A stretch of 6,174 bases of DNA from an uncultured Gemmatimonadota bacterium (lineage in GTDB: Bacteria; Gemmatimonadota; Gemmatimonadetes; Gemmatimonadales; GWC2-71-9). Below the pieces are notes generated by a model. It saw nothing but the letters and a program-made list of their open reading frames with translations. It did no database searches and was not told where the DNA came from. This document shows, one piece after another, positions 5,817-6,174 of this stretch. Position numbers and translations under genes: made by a program. The DNA lies in assembly GCA_946480845.1 (NCBI GenBank), contig CAMLLJ010000170.1, positions 1-6,174 of the forward strand, in the 5' to 3' direction. The number at the start of each line of letters is the position of its first letter. Within the stretch, counting starts at the first letter, position 1.

Positions 5817-6174
5817 GTGACCGACTACCAGTCGCACGAACACGACGTCCTCGTCATCGGCGCGGGCGGTGCCGGGCTCCGTGCTGCCATCGAGGCTGCT
5901 GCTGGCGGTGTTTCCGTCGGCCTCGTCTGCAAGTCCCTGCTGGGCAAGGCACACACCGTAATGGCCGAAGGTGGTGTCGCCGCCGCGCTCGGCAACGTGG
6001 ACGACCGCGACAACTGGCAGGTCCACTTCAGCGACACGATGCGCGGCGGCCAGTACGTCAACAACTGGCGCATGGCCGAGCTGCACGCGCGCGAGGCGCC
6101 GGACCGGGTGCGCGAGCTCGAGGCGTGGGGCGCGCTCTTCGACCGGACGAAGGACGGGCGCATCCTGCAGCGGA
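5817..6174 (+). CDS. sdhA: Succinate dehydrogenase flavoprotein subunit SdhA (N-terminal part)
   Basis: The first 119 codons of the FAD-bearing subunit of succinate dehydrogenase, cut by the window end. The dinucleotide-binding loop GAGGAGLRAA is at residues 15-24 after a short strand DVLVIG. KAHTVMAEGG (44-53) places H46 where the family has the histidine covalently bound to FAD. The GGQYVNN stretch near 81-87 also fits SdhA. The GTG at 5817 is chosen because it gives an N-terminus (TDYQSHEHDVLVIG) of normal length for the family. The only nearby upstream ATG, at 5806, is in another frame and stops after four codons. The Shine-Dalgarno is weak (GGGAT about 7 bases upstream). It oxidises succinate to fumarate and passes electrons to an SdhB expected just downstream. 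Confidence 0.95.
   Translation, partial: MTDYQSHEHDVLVIGAGGAGLRAAIEAAAGGVSVGLVCKSLLGKAHTVMAEGGVAAALGNVDDRDNWQVHFSDTMRGGQYVNNWRMAELHAREAPDRVRELEAWGALFDRTKDGRILQR

Noticed and set aside
1..6174. CRISPR array, tRNA, rRNA, insertion sequence or phage remnant
   Set aside because: I saw no regularly spaced direct repeats, RNA-gene signatures, transposase or terminal inverted repeats, and the genes are intact and typical in base use.

Overview
This window is high-GC bacterial DNA with tightly packed, often overlapping genes. The gene content suggests a Gram-negative-like environmental bacterium. A Gemmatimonadota-type lineage is my best guess: it combines a type F-like succinate dehydrogenase anchor before sdhA with a CopA/cupredoxin/CsoR cassette and an S41 protease carrying a C-terminal extension. 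The taxon is inference only, because the window contains no rRNA or marker gene.

Layout. (1) Positions 1-217 hold no convincing gene. They carry two GC-rich hairpins, the second followed by T5, which look like the terminator of a gene lying to the left. (2) Positions 218-1801 (+) encode an exported S41 carboxyl-terminal-processing protease with a PDZ domain and an intact Ser/Lys dyad. (3) Positions 1798-4849 (-) form a three-gene copper operon, read right to left: a membrane-anchored cupredoxin-like protein, a Cu(I)-exporting P1B ATPase (CopA), and the copper sensor CsoR. The genes are coupled by short stop/start overlaps. The csoR stop overlaps the protease stop in a shared CTAG. (4) Positions 4850-4996 are a 147-bp divergent intergenic region. 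It carries a near-consensus sigma70-type promoter for the copper operon, with a CsoR-type operator in the -35/-10 spacer. (5) Positions 4997-6174 (+) begin a succinate dehydrogenase operon: a five-helix membrane anchor of the mycobacterial Sdh1 (type F) kind, then the flavoprotein SdhA, cut by the window end.

How the genes work together. The copper operon appears to be a self-contained homeostasis module. CsoR should repress the whole operon, including its own gene, until Cu(I) binds its Cys-His-Cys site. CopA then pumps Cu(I) out of the cytoplasm, and the cupredoxin-like protein probably handles copper next to the pump. The SDH genes feed electrons from succinate into the quinone pool. I found no evidence of a wholly new system. 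The best points for follow-up are the operator-in-spacer promoter, the putative membrane Fe-S (non-heme) SDH anchor, the overlapping convergent 3' ends with nested inverted repeats, and the small cupredoxin coupled to CopA.
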